Positions 35,515 to 44,760 are shown, counted from the stretch's first letter. The stretch is 64,000 bases of DNA from Lysinibacillus sp. FJAT-14745 (GCF_001275675.1 NZ_LITM01000003.1:62001-126000), one strand, 5' to 3'. Notes: generated from the sequence alone by a model not told the origin. Translations and numbers: made by a program.

Positions 35515-36408
35515 TTAGCGCTTCACAGAATCTAACACTTCAAATAAATCACGACCGTAAAACTTAGTGCTTAATTCATTTGTTTTCTTTTGCTCTTTAA
35601 TTTTTGCTATAGCTTTATCGTAAGCATCTGCAAATTCTTGTTCCTTTTTATTGAATAACGGCCATGTTTTAATAACGGCAAATTCGTTGTACACTACGTC
35701 ATCCTTTAAATTATGATATGGGCCATCTTCTGCTAAAACTTGTTGTTTAAATGGACCTTCAATCATCACACCACCGTCGACACGTTTTTCATTTACCCAT
35801 TGCACGACATCGACAGTAAATGCATCTCCAGCCTGTAATTTCACTTTATTGTCTGGGTTGGCCTTATTATATTCATCAATAATTGTGTACTGAGCATTAT
35901 TCGCAGCGATTGGTGCTAATGAATAACCTTTTTTCGCAAAGTCAGCTAATGTTTTTACACCTTCATCTTCCTTACGTAATACTAAACCAGCACTACTTAA
36001 GCCCAAAAATTCTTTAGGGAAAATAAACTTTTTTGTACGTTCTTGCGTAAAGAAGGCATTTTTTATTCCTACTTGATATTTCCCTTGCTCAACACCAATT
36101 AGTAAATCATCACTAGTCGTGCCTACAAATTCAAACTTATAGTCAGGTAACATCTCATCCACTAGCTTCATAACTTCCACATCGTAGCCTGTTGGATTTC
36201 CGTTATCATCAATATAACTAATAGGCTTAGACGCCTGATCATATGCAACCTTCACTGTACGTACTTTCACGCCAGCCTCTGAGCCTTTATCTGAAGCTTT
36301 ATCTGAAGCTTTATCTGAAGCTTCACCTGAATTACAACCTGCTAAAATAGCAAGTGAAGCCAACCCGATTGCTGCTAGTTGAAAAATCTTTTTCTTTTGT
36401 TTAAACAT
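35515..36408 (-). CDS. Amino-acid/sulfur-compound binding lipoprotein
   Basis: 297-residue precursor of an extracellular solute-binding protein. It has a lipoprotein signal (MFKQKKKIFQLAAIGLASLA, lipobox LAGC), a linker containing three direct repeats of SDKA/SDKG, then a type 3 solute-binding fold (VRTVKVAYDQASKPISYID, GYDVEVMKLVDEMLPDYKFEF). The triplicated linker comes from a 12-base tandem repeat around 36287-36321, which is probably variable in length. First transporter gene, 13 bases after the flavoprotein gene. Confidence 0.9.
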   Translation of the reverse strand: MFKQKKKIFQLAAIGLASLAILAGCNSGEASDKASDKASDKGSEAGVKVRTVKVAYDQASKPISYIDDNGNPTGYDVEVMKLVDEMLPDYKFEFVGTTSDDLLIGVEQGKYQVGIKNAFFTQERTKKFIFPKEFLGLSSAGLVLRKEDEGVKTLADFAKKGYSLAPIAANNAQYTIIDEYNKANPDNKVKLQAGDAFTVDVVQWVNEKRVDGGVMIEGPFKQQVLAEDGPYHNLKDDVVYNEFAVIKTWPLFNKKEQEFADAYDKAIAKIKEQKKTNELSTKFYGRDLFEVLDSVKR

Positions 36409-36421
36409 ATATCATTTCCCC

Positions 36422-37585
36422 TTATTCATGCGATTTTTGCTGTTCAATTGCGGCATTTGCCAATTTAATAATTGTCATATCATCCATCGGTGGATTATGA
36501 AGCCCTGCGCGAACATTTCGATAGTAGCGCTGCAATGGATTTGTTAATTGTAGACTTTTCGCACCTACTACACGCATTGCCTTATCGACGATTTCGATCG
36601 CCAAGTTTGTTACGGTATGCTTAGCAACCGCCATTTCATTTGCTAAAAGCTCACGTCTAGCTGGGTCATCATAAGCCTCGGCAACTCCATACAGTACAAA
36701 GCGTGCTTGATATAGCTTCAATTCAATATCGCCTAGAAGCTGCTGCACATTCGGTAATGTACTAATCGGAGCATTCAAGCTATTAGGTTGATGATGATTT
36801 GCAAAATGCAGTGCATAATCACGAGCCGCTTGAGCAATACCTAAGTATGTTGCTGGAATATGTAGAATCCAACCATTTATCTTGCCACCACTTGGGTGAT
36901 TCGGTAACTCTACTAAATGATTTGAAGGGACAATTACATCCTTTAAAACTAGGTCGTGGCTACTTGTGCCTCGCATTGCTGACATTTCCCAGTTTTCTTC
37001 AATTGAAAGCCCTTGAGCATCTTTATGAATAAGGAAAAAACCAATTTGATTTTTTTCCTCAATCCACGCTGATGTTAAGAAATAATCTAGCACCGGAGAG
37101 GCTGTCGTAAAGATTTTACGTCCATTTAAGAGCCAACCTTGCTCTTTTGAAACAGCATTCGTTCCTGGTCGCCCTCCACGTGTTGGACTCCCAGTTGCCG
37201 CTTCACTTGCAGCCCTGTTTATAATGGCACCGTTCTTTATTTCCTGGGCAAAGGAACTTAGCATATCGTCTGCCCATAGCTTTTCCTCATATAGTTCGCC
37301 TACAACGCTTAATGTCCATCCTAGTGAGAGTGAAGCATTCTCGTCATAGCTTGCTAACGTTTCTTGAACGAGTACCATATCATAGACTGATAATCCTTCA
37401 CCGCCATATTCTTTCGGTAAAGTTAGTTTTGGATAACCAATTTGCAAAAGTAGTTTATGTGCTTCGAATGGAAAACGAGATTGTTCATCTACTTCTTTAG
37501 CCTCAGCCTTGATTGACTCAGAAATAGATGCTAGCTGATCTAGCCAATACTGCTGCTGCTTTGTTTTAATAAATAAATTCTTCAA
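36422..37585 (-). CDS. Acyl-CoA dehydrogenase-like flavoprotein, possibly sulfur assimilation
   Basis: 387 residues with the acyl-CoA dehydrogenase fold: an alpha-helical N-domain (PKLTLPKEYGGEGLSVYDMVLVQETLA), the FAD-contact region RAASEAATGSPTRGG, the beta domain (GWLLNGRKIFTTASPVLDYFL) and a helical C-domain. The catalytic acyl-CoA glutamate is not evident, and the sequence is closer to the SfnB/DszC group of flavin-dependent oxidoreductases. Being first in an ABC importer operon of the TcyJKLMN type suggests use of an organosulfur nutrient. The leader carries an attenuator-like hairpin. Confidence 0.75.
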   Translation of the reverse strand: MKNLFIKTKQQQYWLDQLASISESIKAEAKEVDEQSRFPFEAHKLLLQIGYPKLTLPKEYGGEGLSVYDMVLVQETLASYDENASLSLGWTLSVVGELYEEKLWADDMLSSFAQEIKNGAIINRAASEAATGSPTRGGRPGTNAVSKEQGWLLNGRKIFTTASPVLDYFLTSAWIEEKNQIGFFLIHKDAQGLSIEENWEMSAMRGTSSHDLVLKDVIVPSNHLVELPNHPSGGKINGWILHIPATYLGIAQAARDYALHFANHHQPNSLNAPISTLPNVQQLLGDIELKLYQARFVLYGVAEAYDDPARRELLANEMAVAKHTVTNLAIEIVDKAMRVVGAKSLQLTNPLQRYYRNVRAGLHNPPMDDMTIIKLANAAIEQQKSHE

Positions 37586-37651
37586 GAATATCTCCTTCTC
37601 CCCAAAATGTATAAAACGTATACACTTACTAAGAATTAATGTTGTAAAAAA

Positions 37652-37679
37652 ATCTCTACTTACTTTTTAGTAGAGAGAT
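37652..37679 (-). terminator. Attenuator-like terminator in the leader of the sulfur-type operon
   Basis: Minus-strand TCTCTACT and AGTAGAGA arms form a stem followed immediately by seven T residues (37652-37646). It lies between the promoter at 37717-37745 and the first gene at 37585, so transcripts would often stop in the leader unless the signal is overridden. No T-box or S-box consensus is visible. Confidence 0.6.
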
Positions 37680-37707
37680 GATGATTGGTACTGAATTTTC
37701 TGATTCG

Positions 37708-37745
37708 TTGACATTTATGATACTTTTCGCATTTAAAAATGTCAA
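37708..37745 (-). promoter_or_regulatory. Promoter embedded in a 9-bp inverted repeat
   Basis: Minus-strand -35 TTGACA (37740-37745), 17-base spacer and -10 TATCAT (37717-37722). TTGACATTT and AAATGTCAA are exact inverted repeats at the two ends, covering the -35 and the start site, a good position for a repressor. Confidence 0.7.
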
Positions 37746-37856
37746 TGGTTAATTACAAGTTTTTTTATAAGTTTTATATTCATTACTTGCACATCTTCTT
37801 TTTTTCACCAAGCCACGTTTATAACATATGCTAAAACTAAAGAAAGAGGTGCCTGT

Positions 37857-38603
37857 ATGACTAATAATATGAATCCATCTTTGAATAATATCGCTATTTC
37901 ACCTATGACCCCTCAGGTTATTCAAACGAAATTTGGAGATATTAATGGAGATGGCTTACTTGAAACTGTTCTTTTGATGGGGACTAAAACTCCAGATAGC
38001 CCTTTGTGGAAAAACCTAACGCTTGCTATTTTTTACGGACAATCGCACCAATTCGAAAAAATAATGTTAAAACAAAGCGTCGGCTATAACCCAACTATAT
38101 TTTTAGGTGACTTTACCGGCAATCATCTAGAAGATATTTTAGCCATTTCTGACACAGGAGGTAGTGGAGGTATTATCAACGGTGAAATATTTGCCTCAAT
38201 AAACGGCAAAATTCGCTCAATTTTTGATGCAGAATCGTTTAATAATAAACTAAAGTACAGCGTTAATTATCAAAATCAATATAAAGTGGCCATTCGAAGC
38301 ATGAATCCAAAAAAGCAATATATCATCGATTTACAATACAAGGGTCCGGATTATTTAGCGGAAATTTATCATCAAGATGGTACACTAAAGCAACCTATTG
38401 AAGGGTGGGTAGATCCAATCAGCGGATTGTATCCAGTAGACTATGAACGTGATGGAATATATGAGATTTTAGCTTATCAGGCTATAGCAGGAAGATTTCA
38501 TGCCGATGGATTAGGTTATGTAGAAAATATTTTGAAATGGGATGGCCATGAATTTAAAGTTGACCGTCAAACTGTAGGGATTTTTGGAGAAGATTTAAAG
38601 TAA
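37857..38603 (+). CDS. FG-GAP/VCBS repeat protein, possible spore or surface protein
   Basis: A 248-residue protein without a signal peptide. GDINGDGLLETVLLMG (about 24-39) and GDFTGNHLEDILAISDTGGSGG (about 83-104) are FG-GAP/VCBS blades with DxNxDG-type calcium-binding loops, and YPVDYERDGIYEILAYQ is a further blade near the C-terminus. Similar short blade proteins occur in spore-forming Bacillaceae, but no function is known. AAAGAGGTGCCTGT precedes the ATG and a strong terminator follows. Confidence 0.7.
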   Translation: MTNNMNPSLNNIAISPMTPQVIQTKFGDINGDGLLETVLLMGTKTPDSPLWKNLTLAIFYGQSHQFEKIMLKQSVGYNPTIFLGDFTGNHLEDILAISDTGGSGGIINGEIFASINGKIRSIFDAESFNNKLKYSVNYQNQYKVAIRSMNPKKQYIIDLQYKGPDYLAEIYHQDGTLKQPIEGWVDPISGLYPVDYERDGIYEILAYQAIAGRFHADGLGYVENILKWDGHEFKVDRQTVGIFGEDLK

Positions 38604-38620
38604 TTTGATATATAGAAAAA

Positions 38621-38664
38621 AATCTGCCCGATTTCCGTACAGAACAATCGAAATCGGACAGATT
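38621..38664 (+). terminator. Terminator of the FG-GAP gene
   Basis: AATCTGCCCGATTTC and GAAATCGGACAGATT pair with one mismatch, followed by a T-rich stretch. It lies between convergent genes. Confidence 0.82.
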
Positions 38665-38694
38665 CGAATTTGCTTTTTCTACTGATAGGAAGGT

Positions 38695-39069
38695 TTATTT
38701 CTCTACTAATGCAAAATAATTATTTTCATGATCAGCAAAATTAAAAACCCTACCCATTGGCATCATTACTAAATCTCCTACTTTAACGCCCTTTGCTTGA
38801 AAATCTTGATATAAATTTTCTATATGCTCGGCATAAAACATAATAGAAGGTGTTCCTAAATTTAATTCAGGCTGCATTTTTGCAATGATTTCTTTATGGT
38901 GAAGAACAAAGGTAGTGTGAGCTTCTTTAGTTGGAGCAATTTCAATCCAACGTACTCCGCCCTCTTCCTGGTCAGCAACTACTACAAATCCAATTTTTTC
39001 TGTCCAAAACTTCACGGCAGTATCCAGATCATTTACATATAACATCACTTGTCCAATTTGTCGAATCAT
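38695..39069 (-). CDS. VOC (glyoxalase/bleomycin-resistance fold) protein
   Basis: A 124-residue vicinal-oxygen-chelate protein. MIRQIGQVMLYVNDLDTAVKFWTEKIGF at the start and the FADHENNYFALVE end are typical glyoxalase-fold halves. The first metal ligand position is Q rather than H in GQVMLYV; E123 at the end is in the expected place. The substrate is unknown. The ATG at 39069 has GAGGAGGG upstream; the earlier in-frame start at 39096 overlaps that site. Confidence 0.82.
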   Translation of the reverse strand: MIRQIGQVMLYVNDLDTAVKFWTEKIGFVVVADQEEGGVRWIEIAPTKEAHTTFVLHHKEIIAKMQPELNLGTPSIMFYAEHIENLYQDFQAKGVKVGDLVMMPMGRVFNFADHENNYFALVEK

Positions 39070-39261
39070 GAAACAATTCCCTCCTCTTTTGAGCATTAGT
39101 ATATATCAAAAAGTAGCTTTATATGTCCTATCTAACGGTTATTGTTTTAACTTCTTTCAGCCGATTCCGGACACAATTATTACAAAATACTTAACTTTTA
39201 TTTTATTTTTGATAAAATGAGCCTAGTTGTCTATTATTTCCCTAGAACGGTAAAGTATAGA

Positions 39262-39385
39262 CCAATCACCATAACATGGGCGTATATTATCCGATGAGGC
39301 TCTTAGAGCAGTAGATGTTCTCTGTGCGAAAGCGTAGTGTTAACGTAGCGTCAGCAACAGAAGATTGGTCCTAAGCCATTATCAC
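39262..39385. repeat. Dispersed intergenic repeat, copy 3 (rearranged)
   Basis: Contains CACCATAACATGGGCG, CCGATGAGGCTCTTAGA and TGTGCGAAAGCGTAGTG, which match parts of the 51523 copy in altered order and orientation. A fragment of the GCCGATTCCGGACACAATTA element is just upstream (39158-39180). It lies in the promoter-side gap of the chemoreceptor gene. Confidence 0.55.
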
Positions 39386-39449
39386 ATACTCAATTTTCGG
39401 TGATAACAAAGTTTAAAATACAAATAATATTATAGTGAGGATCATTCAA

Positions 39450-41399
39450 GTGAAACAACTAAGTTTAAGGAAAAAGCTCATTTTTTCATTTTTAGCAATG
39501 CTTATCATCCCAACACTGTTAATTGGAATTGTGTCTTACCGAAGTGCTGGAAAGCAAATTTCAGAAGAACAACAAGCAAGCGCAACCGAAAGCGTGCGCA
39601 TGCTTAATACGAATATTACCAACACGATCGAGCCAAAAGTGAAGGACGTTCAATACTTTACTAAAAAACTCAATCAATCTTATTTACAAGAAGGTAAAAT
39701 TCCAGAACTTAAATCTCTTTTCCACGAATACATGAACATGCATCCAGAGGTGGAACTGATTTATATCGGAACTTCTGATGGCAGACTACTGGATGAGCCT
39801 GCTCAAAAATACCCTAGTGGGTTTGATCCGCGGACGAGACCGTGGTATAAGCAAGCTTTAGATAGCAAAGACCAAGTATCTATTACAGCTCCATACATTA
39901 CACAGACTACAGGTGATATCGTTCTGACGATTACTCAGGCTTTACCAGATGGCTCAGGAGTAATAGGGTTAGATTTAAATATATCTAAACTTAGTACCAT
40001 CACGAATGATATACATATTGGAGAAACCGGCTTTGCTTCACTTTTAGATAGCAATAAGAATTATATTGCCCACCCAGATAAAGAAAGTGGTGCTGAAGCA
40101 ACGGAAAGCTATATTACTAAAATCTATGAACAAGATAGTGGTGCCATTATAGAAAAAGATCGTCAGCTACAATTTGTTACAAATAAACTAACGGGTTGGA
40201 AAGTTGTTGGTACTATGTTTACAGCCGAGGCTGCAAAAGCCGCAGCTTCGACCTTTAATATCAACTTAATAATCATCGCTATTTCTATTATTGTCGGCAT
40301 TATTTTTATGCTATTCATGATAAAATCGATCGTTAATCCGATCAATCGACTTAAACAAAGCGCTATAAAAATTAGTGAGGGCGATTTGACAGCGTTTATT
40401 GACATTCATACTAAAGACGAGATTGGACAACTTGGGGAAGCTTTTATCACTATGAAGACTAACTTAAAAGAACTTATTCATAACGTGGATCAAAGCTCCC
40501 AACACGTACAGACTTCGGCGCATGGATTATCTGCGAATGCCGAACAAAATATAGCTGCTTCAGAGCAAGTTAAGGAAGCTATGCAACAGGTTGCTATCAG
40601 TACAGAAAAACAAACAACCGGTATTGATCAAAATGCTGTTTCTATTGAGGAAATCGCAAAAGGAGTCGTCGAGGTCGCTGATAGCTCTATGCAGGTTTCA
40701 GATTTATCTAGCCATGCTATAAAATTGGCCGAAGAAGGCGGCCAAGCAGTCGAACAAACTGTTAATCAAATGATTTCTATTCATGAATCTGTGACACAAT
40801 CAGATACGATGATTAAATCACTTTATGATCGAACAAAAGAAATTGGTTCTATTTTAGAAATTATTAGTGCTATTTCAGACCAAACAAATCTGCTTGCCCT
40901 TAATGCTGCTATTGAGGCAGCGCGAGCTGGAGAGCATGGGAAAGGCTTTGCAGTAGTCGCTGATGAAGTGCGTAAGTTAGCAGAGCAATCCCATCAATCA
41001 GCAGAGCAAATTTCTGCACTCATTACTGGCATTCAGCAAGAAACGGCTAAATCTGTTCAAACAATGATTAAAGCTTCAGCGGATGTCCAGGATGGTTTAC
41101 AGCTAACAGAAGATACAAGTAAAAAATTTGCAAACATTATTAAGAGTCTACACGATATTGCTCCGAAAATGGAGGATATATCTGCATCCGCTCAGGAAAT
41201 GTCAGCGGTAGTCGAAGAAGTTTCTGCAACTGCTATCGAGCTCACTGATCATGCAAAATTAAATGCAGCCGCGTCAGAGGAAGTTGCCGCTTCAACTGAA
41301 CAAACATTAAACTCGATGCAGGGAATGGCTACAGCCGCAAGAACACTTCTAGATATGGCTGATGAATTACAAAGCTATGTAAATCGTTTTAAATACTAA
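39450..41399 (+). CDS. Methyl-accepting chemotaxis protein with dCache sensor
   Basis: 649-residue transmembrane chemoreceptor. TM1 is about 7-27; a double Cache domain follows ([31 protein letters not shown], typical of amino-acid sensors), then TM2 (about 272-295), HAMP, and a cytoplasmic signalling domain with [37 protein letters not shown]. It resembles the McpA/McpB/TlpA group of B. subtilis. The GTG at 39450, eight bases after AGGAT, is chosen; the in-frame GTG at 39435 overlaps it. Confidence 0.93.
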   Translation: MKQLSLRKKLIFSFLAMLIIPTLLIGIVSYRSAGKQISEEQQASATESVRMLNTNITNTIEPKVKDVQYFTKKLNQSYLQEGKIPELKSLFHEYMNMHPEVELIYIGTSDGRLLDEPAQKYPSGFDPRTRPWYKQALDSKDQVSITAPYITQTTGDIVLTITQALPDGSGVIGLDLNISKLSTITNDIHIGETGFASLLDSNKNYIAHPDKESGAEATESYITKIYEQDSGAIIEKDRQLQFVTNKLTGWKVVGTMFTAEAAKAAASTFNINLIIIAISIIVGIIFMLFMIKSIVNPINRLKQSAIKISEGDLTAFIDIHTKDEIGQLGEAFITMKTNLKELIHNVDQSSQHVQTSAHGLSANAEQNIAASEQVKEAMQQVAISTEKQTTGIDQNAVSIEEIAKGVVEVADSSMQVSDLSSHAIKLAEEGGQAVEQTVNQMISIHESVTQSDTMIKSLYDRTKEIGSILEIISAISDQTNLLALNAAIEAARAGEHGKGFAVVADEVRKLAEQSHQSAEQISALITGIQQETAKSVQTMIKASADVQDGLQLTEDTSKKFANIIKSLHDIAPKMEDISASAQEMSAVVEEVSATAIELTDHAKLNAAASEEVAASTEQTLNSMQGMATAARTLLDMADELQSYVNRFKY

Positions 41400-41403
41400 A
41401 AAG

Positions 41404-41446
41404 AAAAGCACGATGTTAATGGAGATTTTCCAAACATCGTGCTTTT
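41404..41446 (+). terminator. Terminator of the chemoreceptor gene
   Basis: AAAAGCACGATGTT and AACATCGTGCTTTT are exact complements around a 15-base loop. Confidence 0.87.
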
Positions 41447-41465
41447 CAATATTAACAATGTCACG

Positions 41466-41487
41466 CAATTATGCCGAGGCATAATTG
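41466..41487. repeat. 22-bp palindromic intergenic repeat, copy E
   Basis: Perfect palindrome CAATTATGCC-GA-GGCATAATTG lying between the convergent chemoreceptor and PhnB-like genes, next to but distinct from the terminator at 41404. Confidence 0.85.
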
Positions 41488-41495
41488 ATCTTTAT

Positions 41496-41915
41496 TTATT
41501 TATTTTCCTCATGACTGAATTGCCATAGAATACCAAATTTATCAGTAAGGGAGCCATAACATTTACTCCAAAACGTTTCTTGTAGCTCCATTTTAACCTT
41601 ACCACCATCTTTAAGACCGTCAAAAGCTTTTCGCATCTGATCCTCATCGTCTGAGACTACAGCTAACGTTATATTGTTTCCAACCGTGAATGGGTTACTA
41701 GGAAATGTATCAGAAAACATTACCGTGCTGCCAAAAATCGAAAGTCGCGTATGCATCACAAGATCTTTTGCTTCCTCTGGTAATTGATAATTTGGATTCT
41801 GTGGTGAATCTCCAAATGTCATAATTTCAGGTTTATTCGTATTAAAAACTTTCTCATAAAAAGATACAGCCTCTCGACAATTCCCATTAAAAATTAAGTA
41901 GGCCTCTACTGCCAT
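41496..41915 (-). CDS. PhnB-like VOC domain protein
   Basis: A 139-residue protein with one glyoxalase-like fold of the PhnB/3-demethylubiquinone-like group: YLIFNGNCREAVSFYEKVF at the N-terminus, MHTRLSIFGSTVMFSDTFP in the middle and ETFWSKCYGSLTDKFGILWQFS at the C-terminus. Function unknown despite the family name. The ATG at 41915 has AAAGGGAGTG in front; upstream in-frame codons are part of the leader. Confidence 0.88.
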   Translation of the reverse strand: MAVEAYLIFNGNCREAVSFYEKVFNTNKPEIMTFGDSPQNPNYQLPEEAKDLVMHTRLSIFGSTVMFSDTFPSNPFTVGNNITLAVVSDDEDQMRKAFDGLKDGGKVKMELQETFWSKCYGSLTDKFGILWQFSHEENK

Positions 41916-42187
41916 TTCCAACACTCCCTTTGTCATTTTTCGAAACAATTCTATTTTACATGGATAACAAATAATAATACAAATTTTAGATAAAACGATC
42001 AAAAACTACTTTTCCTCTTTTGAAGAATCATAATAATAGCTTACTTCCCCATAAAGTTTACGGGATGTTCACTGTTATCTTTTTAACAATCGCTAAATCC
42101 TACATTTCATTACTGTTTCGGAAAAATGGTATATCTTTATGTTTCCCCAGGTGTGTTGATTAACCATTTTTATACATCCAAAGAGGC

Positions 42188-42248
42188 TGATTTCCGCTAC
42201 GGGCTACTCGCTTTCCCGCGGGAGTCGAGTAGCCCTACGCTACAATCA
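42188..42248. repeat. Dispersed intergenic repeat, copy 4 (compact hairpin)
   Basis: TGATT...GGGCTACTCG and CGAGTAGCCC...AATCA form nested perfect arms at 42188-42248, around CTTTCCCGCGGGAGT. The words TGATTTCCGCTACGG and CTTTCCCGCGGGAGTC are the ones I recall from dispersed Bacillus repeats. It sits upstream of guaC, beyond its promoter. Confidence 0.75.
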
Positions 42249-42392
42249 GTCAAAATGGAAATATATTGGCAAAGTGGTAACGAAAAAATCCTTTTATCGC
42301 TCAATAATAAACTTATTTTTTCCTAATCAACACGCCTGATGTTTCCCTTAATTCCTGTTCTTTCCTGATATTTTTTTATTTAGATAAAAGCT

Positions 42393-42421
42393 TTGACATT
42401 TACTCGAAAATGATGTAAATT
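42393..42421 (+). promoter_or_regulatory. Promoter of guaC
   Basis: TTGACA (42393-42398), 17 bases, then TAAATT (42416-42421). ACGAACGATT at 42430-42439 has a CGAAC core like a PurR half-box, but no clear second box is present, so purine control is only suggested. Confidence 0.6.
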
Positions 42422-42483
42422 ACCAAATGACGAACGATTTAAATTAAAACTTAAAAAATATTCGTATTTTAGGAGTGTTTATA

Positions 42484-43467
42484 ATGGATAACGTATTTGA
42501 CTATGAGGATATTCAACTAATTCCCGCAAAATGTATTGTAGAAAGTCGCTCAGAATGTGATACTTCTGTAACTTTAGGCGGTCATACATTCAAACTTCCT
42601 GTTGTACCAGCAAACATGCAAACAATTATCGACGAAAGTCTTGCTGTGAAGCTTGCTGAAAACGGTTACTTTTATATCATGCACCGTTTTAACCCAGAGA
42701 CACGTATCGATTTCATCAAAGATATGCAAGGTCGTGGATTAATCGCATCAATTAGTGTTGGTGTAAAAGATGAAGAATACACATTTATTGAAGAATTAGA
42801 AGCTGCGAATTTAGCGCCTGATTTTATTACAATCGATATTGCACATGGCCATTCAAATGCTGTCATTCGTATGATTCAACATATCAAAAAACATCTACCG
42901 AATAGCTTTGTTATTGCTGGTAATGTGGGTACACCTGAAGCAGTACGTGAACTTGAAAACGCTGGTGCAGATGCAACAAAAGTTGGTATTGGACCAGGTA
43001 AAGTATGTATTACTAAAATCAAAACTGGCTTTGGTACAGGTGGTTGGCAGCTAGCTGCACTACGCTGGTGTGCGAAAGCTGCGACGAAGCCAATTATCGC
43101 TGATGGTGGTATTCGTACACATGGAGATATTGCAAAATCTGTTCGCTTTGGTGCTTCAATGGTGATGATTGGATCATTATTTGCAGGCCATGAAGAGTCA
43201 CCTGGCAATACAATCGAAGTCGACGGTAAAACTGTGAAGGAATACTTCGGATCTGCTTCTGAATTCCAAAAAGGCGAACGTAAAAATGTTGAAGGTAAAA
43301 AGATGTATGTTGAACATAAAGGCAGCATCAAAGATACTTTAGTTGAAATGCAGCAAGACCTTCAATCATCTATTTCCTATGCAGGTGGCAATAAACTAGA
43401 TGCCATCCGAAATGTAGATTATGTAATTGTAAAAAACTCTATTTTTAATGGAGATAAAGTATATTAA
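42484..43467 (+). CDS. guaC: GMP reductase
   Basis: Reduces GMP to IMP with NADPH in purine salvage, in the cytoplasm. The 327-residue TIM barrel starts [19 protein letters not shown] and has the catalytic cysteine at about C175 in [13 protein letters not shown], the phosphate-binding [31 protein letters not shown] and the [13 protein letters not shown] active-site flap. It is the GuaC2 form usual in Firmicutes and lacks CBS domains, distinguishing it from IMP dehydrogenase. The ATG at 42484 follows AGGAGTG. Confidence 0.95.
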   Translation: MDNVFDYEDIQLIPAKCIVESRSECDTSVTLGGHTFKLPVVPANMQTIIDESLAVKLAENGYFYIMHRFNPETRIDFIKDMQGRGLIASISVGVKDEEYTFIEELEAANLAPDFITIDIAHGHSNAVIRMIQHIKKHLPNSFVIAGNVGTPEAVRELENAGADATKVGIGPGKVCITKIKTGFGTGGWQLAALRWCAKAATKPIIADGGIRTHGDIAKSVRFGASMVMIGSLFAGHEESPGNTIEVDGKTVKEYFGSASEFQKGERKNVEGKKMYVEHKGSIKDTLVEMQQDLQSSISYAGGNKLDAIRNVDYVIVKNSIFNGDKVY

Positions 43468-43480
43468 CAACTAGGGGAAC

Positions 43481-43513
43481 CCCCAACAAGAATGAAGCAA
43501 ATTCTTGTTGGGG
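43481..43513 (+). terminator. Terminator of guaC
   Basis: CCCCAACAAGAAT pairs with ATTCTTGTTGGGG across seven bases, followed by ATTTTCTTT. Confidence 0.87.
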
Positions 43514-43597
43514 ATTTTCTTTGGATTTCGTTATTCTATTCTCTCTGAAGGAGTTTTATATTGGGCAGAGCAATTGTGGTTCTTGGTGGTTCTTGGT

Positions 43598-43723
43598 TGA
43601 TCAGTTCTTCGGGTTACACGAGCGGTTTTGGCCATTACCTGATCAGGTCTTCCGGTTACCCGAGTGGTTTTGGCTCTTTCCTGATCAGGTCTTCTGGTTA
43701 GCCAAGCGGTTTTGGCTCTTGGC
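43598..43723. repeat. 42-bp tandem repeat, three copies
   Basis: TGATCAG begins units at 43598, 43640 and 43682, a strict 42-base period. The consensus is TGATCAGGTCTTCCGG, then TTACCCGAGYGGTTTTGGC and a variable end. A partial degenerate unit (GGTTCTTGGTGGTTCTTGG) precedes it. The period is a multiple of three, so one plus frame stays open and would give a 14-residue Trp/Phe-rich repeat, but no ribosome binding site supports translation. Confidence 0.88.
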
Positions 43724-43767
43724 TTACCGTTCTTTTATTTTAAAATGCATATTTTTAACAAAAGAAA

Positions 43768-43795
43768 AAATGCTACCAATTAAAGCGTAGCATTT
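43768..43795 (-). terminator. Terminator of the 74-residue protein gene
   Basis: AAATGCTAC and GTAGCATTT arms around a ten-base loop; on the minus strand followed by TTTTTTCTTTTG. Confidence 0.75.
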
Positions 43796-43804
43796 CCCTT
43801 AAAA

Positions 43805-44029
43805 TTATAGCTTGTTAATAACAGCGTGGAGCGTTTCTTTTAATTCTGCATCATGATCAGAAAGGTCTACAAGGTTTGCTACACGCTCACGTAGTACTGG
43901 ACGTTCAATTACAAGCTTTTCATCAAGTACTTGTACAAGTAACTCGATAATTAGACGATCACGTACGTTTAATGCTTCTTCTAAACGCTCTGGTGTAATT
44001 TTTGCATCTGCTTTTGCTGCTTTAGCCAT
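43805..44029 (-). CDS. Small acidic/basic helical protein, unknown
   Basis: I do not recognise a family with certainty. The 74-residue protein is predicted all-helical: a basic alanine/lysine start (MAKAAKADAKITPERLEEALNVRDRLI), a central amphipathic ELLVQVLDEKLVIERPVLRERVANLVDL and a final helix. It has a clean AAAAGGGG ribosome binding site and its own terminator, so it is probably expressed. There are no cysteines or membrane segments. It could be a small regulator or adaptor. Confidence 0.7.
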   Translation of the reverse strand: MAKAAKADAKITPERLEEALNVRDRLIIELLVQVLDEKLVIERPVLRERVANLVDLSDHDAELKETLHAVINKL

Positions 44030-44261
44030 TTTAAAAACCCCTTTTAAATTTTATATTTCATGCACATCTATTTTAGCATACAGCTAATTTTTTTTGAAAA
44101 CTTTCTTTCATGAATATATACCAAAACTTTACAAATAAACACTACTACATTTACGATAAAATGTTATATTCAAATCATAAAAGAGTGACGATCAACCATA
44201 TGATTATATGTTCTCAGTTTTCATATTCACTTAGGGCGATTTATAAGATTGGAGGAATTCG

Positions 44262-44717
44262 ATGAACCAAAAGAACTCGACTTATTTACAATTAATAAAG
44301 GCTGTACCGCAATCTTTACAATTGTTTCTAAATATTTGCCTTGTACTTTTAGCACTCATTTTATCCTTCCTACTTTGCAAAGAACTCCTCCAATTTCTTA
44401 AAATTTTAATATTCAACAATGATGGCGGAGACTATAAACTTTTCCTTGCTAATATTCTTATTTTCTTTTTGTATTTTGAATTTATCACTATGATTATTAA
44501 ATATTTTAAAGAGAATTATCATTTTCCACTAAGGTACTTTATATATATAGGGATTACGGCCATGGTTCGATTAATTATCGTAGAACATGACCATCCCACT
44601 AACACCCTAATTTATTCACTTATTATTTTAATATTAATTATAAGCTATTTTATTATTAACATTACGCCGCTGGAACGACCTGTACGCTCATCACTTTTTA
44701 TGAAAAAAGAACAATAG
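44262..44717 (+). CDS. PsiE-like phosphate-starvation-inducible membrane protein
   Basis: 151 residues with four hydrophobic helices (about 22-44, 60-82, 90-108 and 115-137). The YFIYIGITAMVRLIIVEHDHPTNTLIYSLIILIL segment, with conserved Arg and the HDHP-like motif, is typical of PsiE (YrkR in B. subtilis). The role of PsiE is unclear beyond phosphate-starvation induction in enterics. GGAGG lies seven bases before the ATG. Confidence 0.8.
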   Translation: MNQKNSTYLQLIKAVPQSLQLFLNICLVLLALILSFLLCKELLQFLKILIFNNDGGDYKLFLANILIFFLYFEFITMIIKYFKENYHFPLRYFIYIGITAMVRLIIVEHDHPTNTLIYSLIILILIISYFIINITPLERPVRSSLFMKKEQ

Positions 44718-44760
44718 CTTTATACGGTGGAATTACTTTATTACAATAAGCTATTTATTC

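Noticed and set aside
37586-37745. SAM (S-box) riboswitch or T-box before the sulfur-type operon
   Set aside because: None of the conserved S-box or T-box sequence words is present, and the leader is too short.
42126-42326. 66-codon frame upstream of guaC
   Set aside because: It runs through the hairpin repeat at 42188-42248 and lacks a ribosome binding site.
42430-42439. PurR box pair upstream of guaC
   Set aside because: Only one CGAAC-like half-site is seen; a paired PurR box could not be identified.
43521-43790. 89-codon frame with a Trp/Phe-rich 14-residue repeat
   Set aside because: It is the 42-base tandem array read through; the start lies just after the guaC terminator with no convincing ribosome binding site.
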